64,000 nucleotides of DNA from Flavimaribacter sp039888615. GTDB taxonomy: Bacteria; Pseudomonadota; Alphaproteobacteria; Rhizobiales; Rhizobiaceae. Below are positions 1-9,013 of this stretch, piece after piece. The translations under genes and the position numbers were made by a program. Under the pieces are notes generated by a model, which was not told where the DNA came from, made no database searches, and was given only the letters and a program-made list of their open reading frames with translations. The first letter of the stretch is position 1. The number at the start of each line of letters is the position of its first letter. Where the stretch lies: NCBI GenBank assembly GCA_039888615.1, contig JBDQQS010000023.1, one strand, 5' to 3'.

Positions 1-61
1 CATTTGGAGTGTAATAAAATCTCATTGGCGTCTCATTTGAAGTGTAATGCATTACACTTCA
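1..61. promoter_or_regulatory. Perfect 24-bp palindrome with an extra half-site
   Basis: Positions 38-61 read TGAAGTGTAATG followed by its exact reverse complement, a perfect dyad with no spacer. The left half with its flank (34-48, CATTTGAAGTGTAAT) occurs again at 1-15 with one mismatch (CATTTGGAGTGTAAT), exactly 33 bp upstream, about three helical turns. This is the layout expected of an operator with an auxiliary site on the same face of the DNA. It lies just upstream of the first gene, and the repeat series may continue outside the window. The cognate protein is not known. Confidence 0.6.
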
Positions 62-126
62 GTCTCACGCAAATCATTGAAAACACTCAATGCGCGAGTC
101 TCGGTTTCAAACCTAAATCGACAGGA

Positions 127-579
127 ATGGCCCGGACTAGTTACGGAAAGCGTTCTGTCACTGTCGTTTTGAATTCGCAGAACATCTTGCACAATCGAGA
201 TGCACGATTCATCGCGCATGGCGTCCGCATGACTGACGCAAGAGCCGAGTATCCCTGGGTGCGAGACCCCTCGGTTTGGACTTCCGAACCGAGCGAAACG
301 AGTTTTGGCGTGGACTTGACGGTCTATGGGCTAGAAGCAGCAAATAACTACCGCTTCGATACAATGAGGATCGATGGCTCCGGAGCGGCAGAGCTCCTCA
401 TTCTCTTTCTCTCGACCGTATTCGGTGTCGGCATCACATTGCTCGTCGATGGAGCGCGAAAAATGACGGAGGTCGTCTTGGACTCGCTGGGCCAAACGCC
501 GGCCGAACCAGCAATTCAGACCCCGGCTCCGGAAACGGAAACGTCGGCGGCGGACAATGACAAGGGTGCAGGAATTTGA
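127..579 (+). CDS. Hypothetical membrane protein
   Basis: I do not recognise this family. The frame is open from position 4 (TTG), but the first part runs through the palindrome, so the ATG at 127 is preferred; an ATG at 229 is also possible. One hydrophobic segment is visible (LLILFLSTVFGVGITLLV, about residues 90-108 from the chosen start), followed by a Pro/Thr/Glu-rich tail. This suggests a single-pass membrane protein with a short acidic C-terminus. The stop codon overlaps the start of the next gene, so the two are probably translationally coupled. The window gives no evidence of function; pairing with a possible effector suggests a membrane-anchored partner or immunity protein, which is inference only. 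Confidence 0.5.
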   Translation: MARTSYGKRSVTVVLNSQNILHNRDARFIAHGVRMTDARAEYPWVRDPSVWTSEPSETSFGVDLTVYGLEAANNYRFDTMRIDGSGAAELLILFLSTVFGVGITLLVDGARKMTEVVLDSLGQTPAEPAIQTPAPETETSAADNDKGAGI

Positions 580-1670
580 GTGCGCCCAATGATCCGCGCC
601 TTGCAGGGCCGCCCGTCCGGCGCTCGGCAGCACTATCCGGCGACACTGAGAAGCAATTTGAGGGCCTGGTAAAGCTGAGACTTGGCCATGCGGCCTTCGG
701 GAGCATGCTACTTCCGGAAATGATCTTCCTGAAGCGTTCAGACTGGCATTTCTTCCAGCCGAGTTTTTTCGGACCTCCGATCCTGGGGTTCAACGTCGGG
801 CCGGATATCCATGTGGCGCGTTTTTCTGTCGACGTCGGTGGTCCGCGTGCGACGGATCTGACTAGGTTGATTGTAGAAATTCGCTCTGATGGCTTGGTGA
901 AGCGTTACGACGATGGAGCGCAGCTCTATTCGTGCCTCATTGACGGACCGAAGCGGCTAACACGGTTTGCTTCAGGCAGATGCCGGCGCCGGTCGGACGA
1001 TGACTTCGATCTTCGTCTGTTTCATATCACCAACCCCAAAGCATTCTCGGGTATCGTCGGTTCTGGAGAACTGTGGTCGTCCCGATGGAACTTGCAAGGC
1101 ACAAGGGAGCTCGGAAACGTCGCCTATGTCTATTTGACCAGCCTGCCGGCGATAGACTCGGAGGAGGATTTGCGGCGCATCGCGATGTCTTCCGACGGGA
1201 TCATCCGCTTCCAGACCACCTCCAGCCGCGCTCGAGAAGAAACTCTGGAACTCACTGTCTATCGCGAGAACACGACCGGCCGAACCGCACGGCTGCTGGT
1301 CAATTTGGCGAGCGGACTTTTGGCTCCACCGCACTTGCTGATACATCGGCCAATTGGAGATCAGCCCTATTATGAAGTCGTCGGCCCCGAAATCTATCGC
1401 ATCGGAGTTCAGCCAGGGGTGGCACTCACATATGCCAAAGGAATTGCCGCCGCCGACGAGGCAAGCTTGAAGCGCTTCGACTACGTTGTGGTCGGCGACG
1501 CCTCAAGTATTGAGGGGCTTGCTGCCCCCTATGATGAGGAGGAAACCGACCAGGTCGTTCACGTTGAAAAGCTCGACGCCGGGCTCGATCTTTTCGAATT
1601 CTGGCTCGAACACCAAAACAGCGACCAGGTCACAAGCCGTAATCCAGAACCGCGCATTTTCCCGACATGA
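576..1670 (+). CDS. Hypothetical protein with possible ADP-ribosyltransferase-like segment
   Basis: The gene starts with TTG at 576, overlapping the stop of the upstream gene, with AAGGG nine bases before it. The product is 364 residues with no obvious membrane segment. Around residues 147-190 there is a stretch (LFHITNPKAFSGIVGSGELWSS) that resembles the opening of DarT/DUF4433-type and DUF2971-type ADP-ribosyltransferase folds, in which a 'YHIT...I...G.LW' pattern recurs. This is a by-eye resemblance and is weak. No catalytic triad can be assigned with confidence. An alternative is a polymorphic-toxin-like or purely structural protein. The tight coupling to a small membrane protein and the position beside an HNH protein and a toxin-antitoxin pair favour a defence or conflict role. 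Confidence 0.55.
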   Translation: MSAPNDPRLAGPPVRRSAALSGDTEKQFEGLVKLRLGHAAFGSMLLPEMIFLKRSDWHFFQPSFFGPPILGFNVGPDIHVARFSVDVGGPRATDLTRLIVEIRSDGLVKRYDDGAQLYSCLIDGPKRLTRFASGRCRRRSDDDFDLRLFHITNPKAFSGIVGSGELWSSRWNLQGTRELGNVAYVYLTSLPAIDSEEDLRRIAMSSDGIIRFQTTSSRAREETLELTVYRENTTGRTARLLVNLASGLLAPPHLLIHRPIGDQPYYEVVGPEIYRIGVQPGVALTYAKGIAAADEASLKRFDYVVVGDASSIEGLAAPYDEEETDQVVHVEKLDAGLDLFEFWLEHQNSDQVTSRNPEPRIFPT

Positions 1671-1772
1671 TCGTTCGAGTGTGACCTACGCTTTCGTCCG
1701 CCCAGACGACGGAACGGCTCACTTCGCCAAACTGCTCTCGGAAAGCCTCGTGGAGTTGGGCGCCGGTGACGG

Positions 1773-2657
1773 TCACATGTAGTGCGTCTTCATCGCCTCG
1801 ATACGCTCTTCGGTCTTGCCGTTACGCTTCCCGACGACAATTCCGTATGCGGGTGAGTCCAGCAATGGATAGAACTGCAAGTAGACGGCAACGAATTCTT
1901 CGGTTCCGCCGATGAAGATACGGAGTGTCTCAGCGGGCTCAACCTCTTGCTTGTCGTGCGGGAATGTGCCTCCCACGTACATGGACAAGTCATCGCTCTT
2001 GTTGAGGATGATATCGTTCAGGAAAGGTTCGAAACCATCCATGCCAAGTTCAGCCACCGCAAAGGCGTGTGCTGTCTTGGCAAGGAAGCGAAGGAAGTGG
2101 TTCCGGTTTACGTCGCCCAGCTTCATTGCGACATTGGCTTCGCCAGTTTCCTCCGCAATTTGCCGGTTGATCTCATAGGCGCGGGATTCGACATAACTCC
2201 ACGGTCGCCCGCGACCATTGTCTGAGCCGGCGTCACCAAGGGTGATGCGGGCCTCCGGCAGCTCCCATAGATTGAGCGCCAATGGAGCCTCCTCCAATGG
2301 AAAGGCGCGTGAACCCAGATCTCGAGTAATTTTGCCGCTGCCATCGACCGCGACGAAGGGAATTTCAACGTGCTTTGGCCGGTCTTTTCTTCTTGTCCGG
2401 CTCGGAGCATCGACTTGCAGCCGAAAATCGCCGAACTGCTTCTTAAGCACCTCCTGCTCGTAGGGTTGAATAGTTGCCGCGCAGTGCTTGCACGACGCTT
2501 TCTCGAAGATCAGCGTGTTGTGGCCGAGCGCGAACGGAATGATATGCTCGTCGGTGAGATCGGTGTGAGAGAATGCCGAGCCGCAATAGATGCACGCGCC
2601 CGGTGAAGGGATGCGTCGCTTTTCGAACCTGTCGATCTCATATGTCTTCGTCTTCAT
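1773..2657 (-). CDS. HNH-like zinc-binding protein
   Basis: The N-terminus carries CIYCGSAF, then LTDEHIIPFALG, then CKHC. This is a CxxC...DEHIIP...CxxC arrangement typical of the small HNH endonuclease-like families (HNH_5 type), with Glu-His as the start of the active-site loop. The remaining 220 residues are unassigned and probably a partner or substrate-sensing domain. The frame is open to 2741, but the ATG at 2657 begins just before the zinc-binding motif and is the natural start. It is transcribed divergently from the Xre/RES operon across about 165 bp. HNH proteins with a large extra domain are common in phage-defence islands; whether this one cuts DNA is not shown by sequence alone. 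Confidence 0.7.
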   Translation of the reverse strand: MKTKTYEIDRFEKRRIPSPGACIYCGSAFSHTDLTDEHIIPFALGHNTLIFEKASCKHCAATIQPYEQEVLKKQFGDFRLQVDAPSRTRRKDRPKHVEIPFVAVDGSGKITRDLGSRAFPLEEAPLALNLWELPEARITLGDAGSDNGRGRPWSYVESRAYEINRQIAEETGEANVAMKLGDVNRNHFLRFLAKTAHAFAVAELGMDGFEPFLNDIILNKSDDLSMYVGGTFPHDKQEVEPAETLRIFIGGTEEFVAVYLQFYPLLDSPAYGIVVGKRNGKTEERIEAMKTHYM

Positions 2658-2821
2658 CCAGCAAAGATAGGTGAGCGATCGCAGGGTTGCCAGCAGGGGA
2701 ACCGTGTCACGGCAGCTCCAGTCGTGCCGCAGGTCAATCATCTCACTAGGCTTTACGAGATTTACGAACTTGACGAGTTAACACAAATAGCCCATATTGG
2801 CGGCGAAGGAGCACCAAGATC

Positions 2822-3511
2822 ATGTCTACCGCTAAAGCTATTGAGAAGCGCGGTCGAAAGTCCGGCGACGTCAGGTCACCCAACATTGCGTTTTCGACAA
2901 AGCTCGCTGGAATTGCGGCGTTCAAAAAAGCGCTTATCGAGCAATATGGCGAGGCAGTCCGTCGCAGCAAGAAGGCTGGGCACCGGGTCAGCTTTCGGGT
3001 CGATGTCGATCCAGAAGCTGGAGCGCAATCCATCACAGTTGTCGAGGAGCAGCCAGGCGCGGCCGCGGATGGTTTTCCCGTCGAACAGGTCGGGGAGCCG
3101 GATGCGGACCTCAAGGCAGCTTTGAGGGAAGCCCGGGCTCGCGGGAAAAAGCGTGTCTCCGAAATCGTTGCCGCAGACGATATGCTCACCGCAGAGGCGT
3201 TTGCGGATTTGTTGGGTGTGTCCAGAGTGACGGTCAACTCACGGCGTCAAAATGGCCAGCTTCTAGGCATCGATGGGGCCAAGAGGGGCTTCCGCTTTCC
3301 TGCATGGCAACTTGATGAAGATGGCCGTCCGTTCGAAGCGCTGCCCGAACTCCAGCAAATCCTCGGTGGCAGTGCCTGGGCTGTCTATAGGTTTCTGGTA
3401 ACACCACAAGGCGGTCTCAACGGGCTAACCGGACTCGATGCGTTGCGGAGTAAGAAGCCTGATGAGGTTATCGAAGCTGCCAAGGGTATTGCTCACGGTG
3501 ACTTTAGGTAA
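2822..3511 (+). CDS. Antitoxin-like HTH protein of a RES toxin-antitoxin pair
   Basis: This 229-residue protein has a helix-turn-helix at about residues 121-145 (LTAEAFADLLGVSRVTVNSR) and a short C-terminal region ending in an acidic-helix-like segment. Its stop TAA overlaps the ATG of the following RES-domain gene by one base (TAATG), the usual layout of an antitoxin-toxin operon. Classical partners of RES toxins are Xre/DUF2384 antitoxins of about 130-150 residues; this one is longer, with an extra N-terminal region of about 110 residues that is Arg/Lys-rich and has no recognised family. It should bind its own promoter and sequester the toxin. The direct linkage makes the assignment good even though the N-terminal part is unexplained. 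Confidence 0.72.
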   Translation: MSTAKAIEKRGRKSGDVRSPNIAFSTKLAGIAAFKKALIEQYGEAVRRSKKAGHRVSFRVDVDPEAGAQSITVVEEQPGAAADGFPVEQVGEPDADLKAALREARARGKKRVSEIVAADDMLTAEAFADLLGVSRVTVNSRRQNGQLLGIDGAKRGFRFPAWQLDEDGRPFEALPELQQILGGSAWAVYRFLVTPQGGLNGLTGLDALRSKKPDEVIEAAKGIAHGDFR

Positions 3512-4119
3512 TGCCAGCAACTACGCCGCCCGCCGGCTTCGAGAACGCAAAGCTCGATATTGAAACTGTTCCTGCCGGAAAGCGGTTCGGACGCATCTAC
3601 CTTGATGCTTTTCCGGATCCGCTGGGTTTCGGGAAAAGCCCGAGCCGGTTCAGCGATCCAAGGCGCCGGATCGATGAAAACCGGTTCGGGGTACTATATC
3701 TCGGTGAAACGTTGAAAGTCTGCTTTCTGGAAGCGCTACTTCGTGATCGCCGGGACGGACAAATTGGCGACCTTCCGATTGAAGAAATAGAAATTCATAC
3801 CCGCCGCTTTGCCGAGATCGAGACGATAGAGGATCTTCGTCTCGTCGATCTGCGCGACGATCATGCCGTGCGTATGGGTGTGCCTTCCGACGTCGCAAAG
3901 GCTTCGCGCCAGAGCCTTGCTCGCGCTTGGTCGCTGGCTTTCTATGAGCACAAATCTTCGCCGGATGGCATTATCTATCCCTCTCGGCTAAATGGCCACG
4001 TGAACCTCGCAGTGTATGATCGCGCAGTTTCAAAATTGGCGCCAAAACGTGTGGTTCCCTTAATCGGCGCACCGGGGTTGGCATCGGTGTTGCGGGAATT
4101 GCTGGTGGCTCTGGTCTGA
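3511..4119 (+). CDS. RES-domain toxin (NAD-degrading type)
   Basis: RES toxins deplete NAD by phosphorolysis or hydrolysis and arrest the cell. The three residues that name the family can be placed: Arg28 (RFGRIY), Glu74 (VCFLEALL, following VLYLGET) and Ser158 (DGIIYPSRLNG). The intervening SRFSDP (residues 45-50) is also typical. The length of 202 residues is normal for the family. It is the second gene of a two-gene operon and overlaps the antitoxin stop by one base, which supports coupled translation. It converges with the large NTPase gene, with only 31 bp between the two stops. Confidence 0.85.
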   Translation: MPATTPPAGFENAKLDIETVPAGKRFGRIYLDAFPDPLGFGKSPSRFSDPRRRIDENRFGVLYLGETLKVCFLEALLRDRRDGQIGDLPIEEIEIHTRRFAEIETIEDLRLVDLRDDHAVRMGVPSDVAKASRQSLARAWSLAFYEHKSSPDGIIYPSRLNGHVNLAVYDRAVSKLAPKRVVPLIGAPGLASVLRELLVALV

Positions 4120-4150
4120 GAAGACCGGCCATTCTCAAATTGCCTGCAAT

Positions 4151-7100
4151 TCAGGTTCGAGTTTTCCGACGCCGCCTGTTGGTGGCCTCGATCATCGACT
4201 GTGGCCGAGATACGTCCAGTACGACAACCGAAAGCTTATCCTTCAAGTGAAGCGGAAGGTCATCGACAAGCATCGCCTCAAGCGCCTCGACGCTGTCGGG
4301 ACTGTCGGCGCCATCGCTTCTCTTAGGCGCGTTGAACTCAGTGCCGAACCAAAAGACGAGATAGATCCCGAAGCCGCAGGCGTCTGGATCCGCAGCGTAA
4401 CCAGCGAGCTGGGTCGAAGTGGCTGTCCAGAGCTCGCCATTGTAGTGCCGTTTGGCCTCGATCGGCAGATTCTTGCCGGCATGGCTCAGCATTAGTACGT
4501 CGACCCTGGTGTTCTCGCCGCGACGGACCTCGGGAAGGCTCGCCGCAATGCCGTATCCTTCGAACCGGGGACGAACTAGTTTCAGGAGGCGGTCCCTATC
4601 CTCGTTTTCGATCTGTGGTTTGGTTGCATTGCCATATTCATCGGTGTTCCAAAACCGCTTCCAAGGCGTCTCACTTCCGGTCCTGAGTGTACTCTTGTAC
4701 CTCTCGACCTCTTCCAGAACGACGGCCGCAAGGTCCGATGGAGTAGCGGGTGCGCCATCTGCGAGTGCGCTCATCAGTTGGCTCACTGAAGGCGCTGCAA
4801 ATTGTTCATCGCGCTGTTTGCGGGCGTGTTCCGCGGCTGCATGAGCAATATGGGGTGCCCAGCTTGAATCGACTCTCTCGGCGAGTGCCTTCAGGTGCGC
4901 GCCGGCTTCAGCCGAATTTGAAGCTCCGAGACGCCGGATCGCGGCTCTGACAATCCCGCTCACTCCACCAGAGTGCCGCCAATCATTTTCGCGTGCCGGG
5001 TGTTTTGTACCAAGAACGCTAATCCTGATTCTGTCCAGCAGGTCGATGTCCGGACATAGCTCGTTGAATGTCTTGGCGAGGTCTCCGTTCGGAGCCAAAA
5101 GAGCAGATTCAAGGTCTTCTTCCGAGAGCCGATCGGCAAATATCTCGGGCATCAGCGCCAGGCCGACGAATGACCAGATATCCCGTTGGTTCTGCTCGAG
5201 GTCGTCGCGTTCCAAGGTGCGGCGCGCGAACTCGACCATCTCACCGATAGTCGAGCTGCCGGCGCATGCTCCGATCGCCTGTTTAAGGGCGAGATCTGGC
5301 AGGCCCGGCCTCTTGTCAAGCAGCCTAAGCATGCACAGGGAGACGAATGCCGGTTGATCTGCATTCGTAAGATGATGGATAGCATCAAGGTCTTCATCGC
5401 CAGCATCGAGAGCGGCGTTCCAATACCGCAACATCATGTCAGCACCTTGCTCTGGCTTGTTGGCCAGGCGGTCGACTGCCCAAACGGCAATCGAAGGATC
5501 GTCGTCGGCACTGAACTGGGCTTCGCGAAGCCCGACCAAGGCGATGATCAACGGAGATGCTTCGATGTCGTTTTCACGGCCATGCAAAAGCGCCTGGTGC
5601 AACCCCGCCGCTACGACATACTCTTGGGAGTATGTCCCTAGTTTGGCTTGGGCCTTGCCGAGATCTTCGACACTAACCTTGATGTCGGTATGGATTGCAA
5701 ACTGGACGAAGCCTTCCGCGATCGCCGCGGCGATCTCCTCATTTGTGTATTTGATGATGTCTTCGAACGGCGATTTGTCTTTGCTGATCCTGGCATTGCG
5801 GTAGTGCCCGGCAGCCCAATTCAAGACGCCATATTGCTCCGGTGCGCCACTCGAGATTACATCAATGACCGGCGTTAGCGCGGCGATGTTTGCCTTACGC
5901 GAGTTTGCCGTCTTCTTTTCCAGGTTAGCCGTTCGCTTCGCCTCCTTCCTTTTCCATCCCGCGTTCGGGTCGGAGAGTAGAGATTTGATGAACCCCTTGA
6001 AACCTCGTTCCTGCTCCAGCAGCGATAAGATCGGCTTTTGCCATTTCGGCCAGAGTGTTTCGCTGCGGGCCCCATACGCGGCAATCTGAAATATTCGTTT
6101 TCTGGCTTTGCGCTCATTCGTCGCTTGAGCGATGTCCAACAACCCCCGGATCAACGCGTCGGAGGGTAGCCTTCTTGCGGTCGAGATATATTCGTTGCAC
6201 ACCACCCACGGGCCTTCGTCGGAGGAGCTTTGGTCCTCGACGGCGAGGAACAATTCCAATTCCCGCCGATCCGAATCGTGGTCAATCCATCTTGCAATGG
6301 CCTCACCAACATCGCTGTCGAGCATGTCCCATCGATGTTCTCGGAGATTGCCGAGCCACGATAGAAGTCGGACGGCGGATATATCCGGGTTGGCTTCAAC
6401 TGCGGCGACAAACGCGCGATTTAGGAGCGACTGGACTTGTGATTTGTGGCGCCGCGCAACATCGCTTCTTCCAATACCCTGATCGAAGAACTCCGGTCGC
6501 GGAGATCGCGCAATCGCTATGCTGAGAGAGACCAGCGATCCAGTGTCGTCGTTATCCTCTCCATCGCGGGCTTTGGCAGACAAGCTGTCGAAATCCTCGA
6601 GCAGTGCGTGGAGATCGGAAAACTCAACATCCGGCGTTGACCTGCTCGCCAGGACGCGGGCACGGATTGCCAGTTGGCCTCGATCCACCTTCATGGCGGC
6701 CAGGTCGTCCAATAGGCCACGTTGCATTCCAACCCTGTCGCTGGCTTTTGCAGCGAGGACTTCCGCCGCTCTCTCCCGCATCCATAGAGGCCGCGCAGCG
6801 TCGAGGACGATCTCCCGCAGCTTCTCCGACATGCGCTCAACAGGCGGGCCGTCCGCGAGTGCCTGAAGAACGGTGACTTGCAAGTGACTTCGGACCTCGG
6901 CGTCGAGAATGGCTTTGAAATCGTCAACGAGATCATCGCCGGCAAGCCCGCCTACGACAGTCGCGTCATCCTGCGAAGACAGAAAGTACGGGTCGTCACG
7001 GTCCAGGTTATAGAGGACTTCTCGCCGACCGGCCGTGTCGAACGCCGCCGCATCGCCATATGCCAGCACCGTTGCTGCATCATGTTGAATGAGCCGTCTC

Positions 7101-8182
7101 GCCCCGACGCGATCTCCTTCCGATTGCAGGTGGGCGGCAAACCACGCATATAGTCCCCTGAGCTCACTCGGAGCCTTCTGATCGCTCCCGGTGATGAGGG
7201 CTGTCGCGCGCCGCAACGGAAAAACGGGCGCTTCGCGAGTGCCCACTACTCTTCTTGCCAGAAAACGGCCTGCCAGAAACTCAGCGACAGTTCGGTGTAA
7301 CGGCGCGAAAGTGTTTCGTTCGCCCCTGAAAAGCGGGGTGTCCAATGCGGCTTCAAGGACGCGCGGTTCGAGCCCCAGGGAATGCGTAGCGATATACTCG
7401 TTTTCGGTTGAACCAGGCGGCAACGCGTTTGAACGCCAGAGCACCTTCGCCCCGGAAGCGAGAAGGTAGAAGCTCATGGCGGCGGCAGCGGAGAGGATTT
7501 CGTCCGCTCCCGGTCGTGGATCTGTTTCGCGCTCCGGGTCGTATTCGTGGGCAAGCGCCCTCGTCGCCTTCTCGAACAAATCAAAACGAGATGTCGGCCA
7601 TACGCCGTTTGAGACAACAACAGAGTGAAGCAATCTCAGACTAAGCGGATTTTCCAGGAATGCACCGGCACCCCGGTTCCGCGCTTCACCCACGAACCGC
7701 TCTGGATCTGGTTCTCCCAGAGAGGCCAAGACCAATTGTGTCTCTTCGTCGCTCAGTGGCAGGAGATGGGCCACAATGATGGTCTCGTTGTTCGCCGCAC
7801 GCCGCATCGCGTTGATGTCGGCAGTTGTGCGCCAGTCCTCAGCGCGGCAGGTGAGGCGCCACCTGCGTATGTTGCTCTTCGAAATCGCGTTGGCGAGACG
7901 CATGAGTTTGTCTTTGCCACCATCACCCGAGCGATATTCATCGAGGGCATCGAGATAGGCTGTTCCAGATTCGCCGATCGGTGAACCGTTCATCACTTCC
8001 CGGCAAGTCGCGATTTCGCCGCCTTCGGCAATCGCCTCGTACTCCAATGCAGTCGACTTCCCCGCACCGGGCTCGCCGAGCAAAACAACATATGGTTCGC
8101 CGCGCAGCTGGCTCAGCAGTTGAACCACATTCTCACCTTGAACCTGGATGGCGACTCGCCTGTCTAGATGCGCATTTTCCAT
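4151..8182 (-). CDS. STAND/NACHT-like NTPase with helical repeats and a C-terminal nuclease-like domain
   Basis: A 1,343-residue protein. Residues 36-44 (GEPGAGKST) are a Walker A loop and residues 76-83 (YLDALDEY) a NACHT-style Walker B. About 900 residues of Leu/Ala-rich helical segments follow, consistent with HEAT/TPR-type repeats. The last 120 residues contain RVDVLML (Asp1228) and LPIEAKR (Glu1242, Lys1244), a D...ExK pattern like PD-(D/E)xK nucleases. The architecture is NTPase, sensor, nuclease. STAND proteins with nuclease effectors are established phage sensors, usually with the effector at the N-terminus; here it is C-terminal. The gene is monocistronic, 72 bp downstream of a CoiA-like nuclease gene on the same strand. 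The ATG at 8182 leaves the P-loop 36 residues in, as expected. Confidence 0.75.
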   Translation of the reverse strand: MENAHLDRRVAIQVQGENVVQLLSQLRGEPYVVLLGEPGAGKSTALEYEAIAEGGEIATCREVMNGSPIGESGTAYLDALDEYRSGDGGKDKLMRLANAISKSNIRRWRLTCRAEDWRTTADINAMRRAANNETIIVAHLLPLSDEETQLVLASLGEPDPERFVGEARNRGAGAFLENPLSLRLLHSVVVSNGVWPTSRFDLFEKATRALAHEYDPERETDPRPGADEILSAAAAMSFYLLASGAKVLWRSNALPPGSTENEYIATHSLGLEPRVLEAALDTPLFRGERNTFAPLHRTVAEFLAGRFLARRVVGTREAPVFPLRRATALITGSDQKAPSELRGLYAWFAAHLQSEGDRVGARRLIQHDAATVLAYGDAAAFDTAGRREVLYNLDRDDPYFLSSQDDATVVGGLAGDDLVDDFKAILDAEVRSHLQVTVLQALADGPPVERMSEKLREIVLDAARPLWMRERAAEVLAAKASDRVGMQRGLLDDLAAMKVDRGQLAIRARVLASRSTPDVEFSDLHALLEDFDSLSAKARDGEDNDDTGSLVSLSIAIARSPRPEFFDQGIGRSDVARRHKSQVQSLLNRAFVAAVEANPDISAVRLLSWLGNLREHRWDMLDSDVGEAIARWIDHDSDRRELELFLAVEDQSSSDEGPWVVCNEYISTARRLPSDALIRGLLDIAQATNERKARKRIFQIAAYGARSETLWPKWQKPILSLLEQERGFKGFIKSLLSDPNAGWKRKEAKRTANLEKKTANSRKANIAALTPVIDVISSGAPEQYGVLNWAAGHYRNARISKDKSPFEDIIKYTNEEIAAAIAEGFVQFAIHTDIKVSVEDLGKAQAKLGTYSQEYVVAAGLHQALLHGRENDIEASPLIIALVGLREAQFSADDDPSIAVWAVDRLANKPEQGADMMLRYWNAALDAGDEDLDAIHHLTNADQPAFVSLCMLRLLDKRPGLPDLALKQAIGACAGSSTIGEMVEFARRTLERDDLEQNQRDIWSFVGLALMPEIFADRLSEEDLESALLAPNGDLAKTFNELCPDIDLLDRIRISVLGTKHPARENDWRHSGGVSGIVRAAIRRLGASNSAEAGAHLKALAERVDSSWAPHIAHAAAEHARKQRDEQFAAPSVSQLMSALADGAPATPSDLAAVVLEEVERYKSTLRTGSETPWKRFWNTDEYGNATKPQIENEDRDRLLKLVRPRFEGYGIAASLPEVRRGENTRVDVLMLSHAGKNLPIEAKRHYNGELWTATSTQLAGYAADPDACGFGIYLVFWFGTEFNAPKRSDGADSPDSVEALEAMLVDDLPLHLKDKLSVVVLDVSRPQSMIEATNRRRRKTRT

Positions 8183-8254
8183 CTCGACAAGATAGTGTTT
8201 CGACGTCCTGTCTGAAAACCTACATCACGACTTCTCGATATGTACGAACGCAAA

Positions 8255-8956
8255 TTAGAACCTAGCGCGACGCCGACGGTATCTCACGGTCCTTTGTGCT
8301 GGCCTTCCGAACAACACATCAGGGACTGCGGTACCTTCGAGAATGTGCTCGACCAGCTTGCGCTTCGGATATTCAAAGCCATAGATCCAGTCATTTTTAA
8401 TCTGCCGGAGAACCCAGAGTTTGTCTTCGCCGAAATCGAACGCGACAATGACGCCGACATGAACCCATTCTTTCAACAACCTTGAGTCATGGATCCAAAC
8501 TTGGTGGACGAGACCATCTTTTGTCGGGTGTCTGAAACCGTCAGCCAAGGCACGTAAGAATTGTGAGTGATCGGTCTTCCGACGCAGCCCATCAATGATC
8601 CAGAACATTGGTTGATGAAACCTGGTTCTCTTCCGAGCTTCATCTGACCTCAAATATGAGTGCTGAAACTCGACAGCCAAGCCTTTGGGCGTTTTGACGT
8701 CTGCGATGTGCAGCTCTCCATGTTCGTCGCGAGCGGCGATTTCTTGCCAGTCTACGGGGAAGTGACTCTTCCAGTCACGGTGCCATTGCGTCTCGTTTTC
8801 CCACCAATGATCACAATGGCGTAGGCCCTTGTGCGCCCAGTGCCACACCTTCTTCGCTCCGCATTTGGCGATGAGCTCTGCATCGCATCCCGGACATCTG
8901 CCGGTTGCCCGCGGTGTCGCTTCAATTCGCTGGCCGTCATTGATGGCAAAACGCAT
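8255..8956 (-). CDS. CoiA-like nuclease family protein
   Basis: The 233-residue protein has an N-terminal zinc ribbon-like segment (CPGCDAELIAKCG followed by WHWAHKG), then a Trp-rich linker, then DVKTPKGLAVEFQHSYL. The last piece resembles the D...E-x-Q core of CoiA-like PD-(D/E)xK nucleases. In competence CoiA acts on incoming DNA, but most homologues of this kind are uncharacterised proteins in mobile elements. The C-terminus is Arg-rich. It precedes the large NTPase gene on the same strand by 72 bp, so the two may be co-transcribed and may act together. It is 57 bp beyond the stop of sbcC. The family call is good; the function is inferred. Confidence 0.7.
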   Translation of the reverse strand: MRFAINDGQRIEATPRATGRCPGCDAELIAKCGAKKVWHWAHKGLRHCDHWWENETQWHRDWKSHFPVDWQEIAARDEHGELHIADVKTPKGLAVEFQHSYLRSDEARKRTRFHQPMFWIIDGLRRKTDHSQFLRALADGFRHPTKDGLVHQVWIHDSRLLKEWVHVGVIVAFDFGEDKLWVLRQIKNDWIYGFEYPKRKLVEHILEGTAVPDVLFGRPAQRTVRYRRRRARF

Positions 8957-9013
8957 TGCTATGACACCAAATAGAAGCGCTGATGTTCTAAACGCGCGTG
9001 TTGCATAGCCGGT

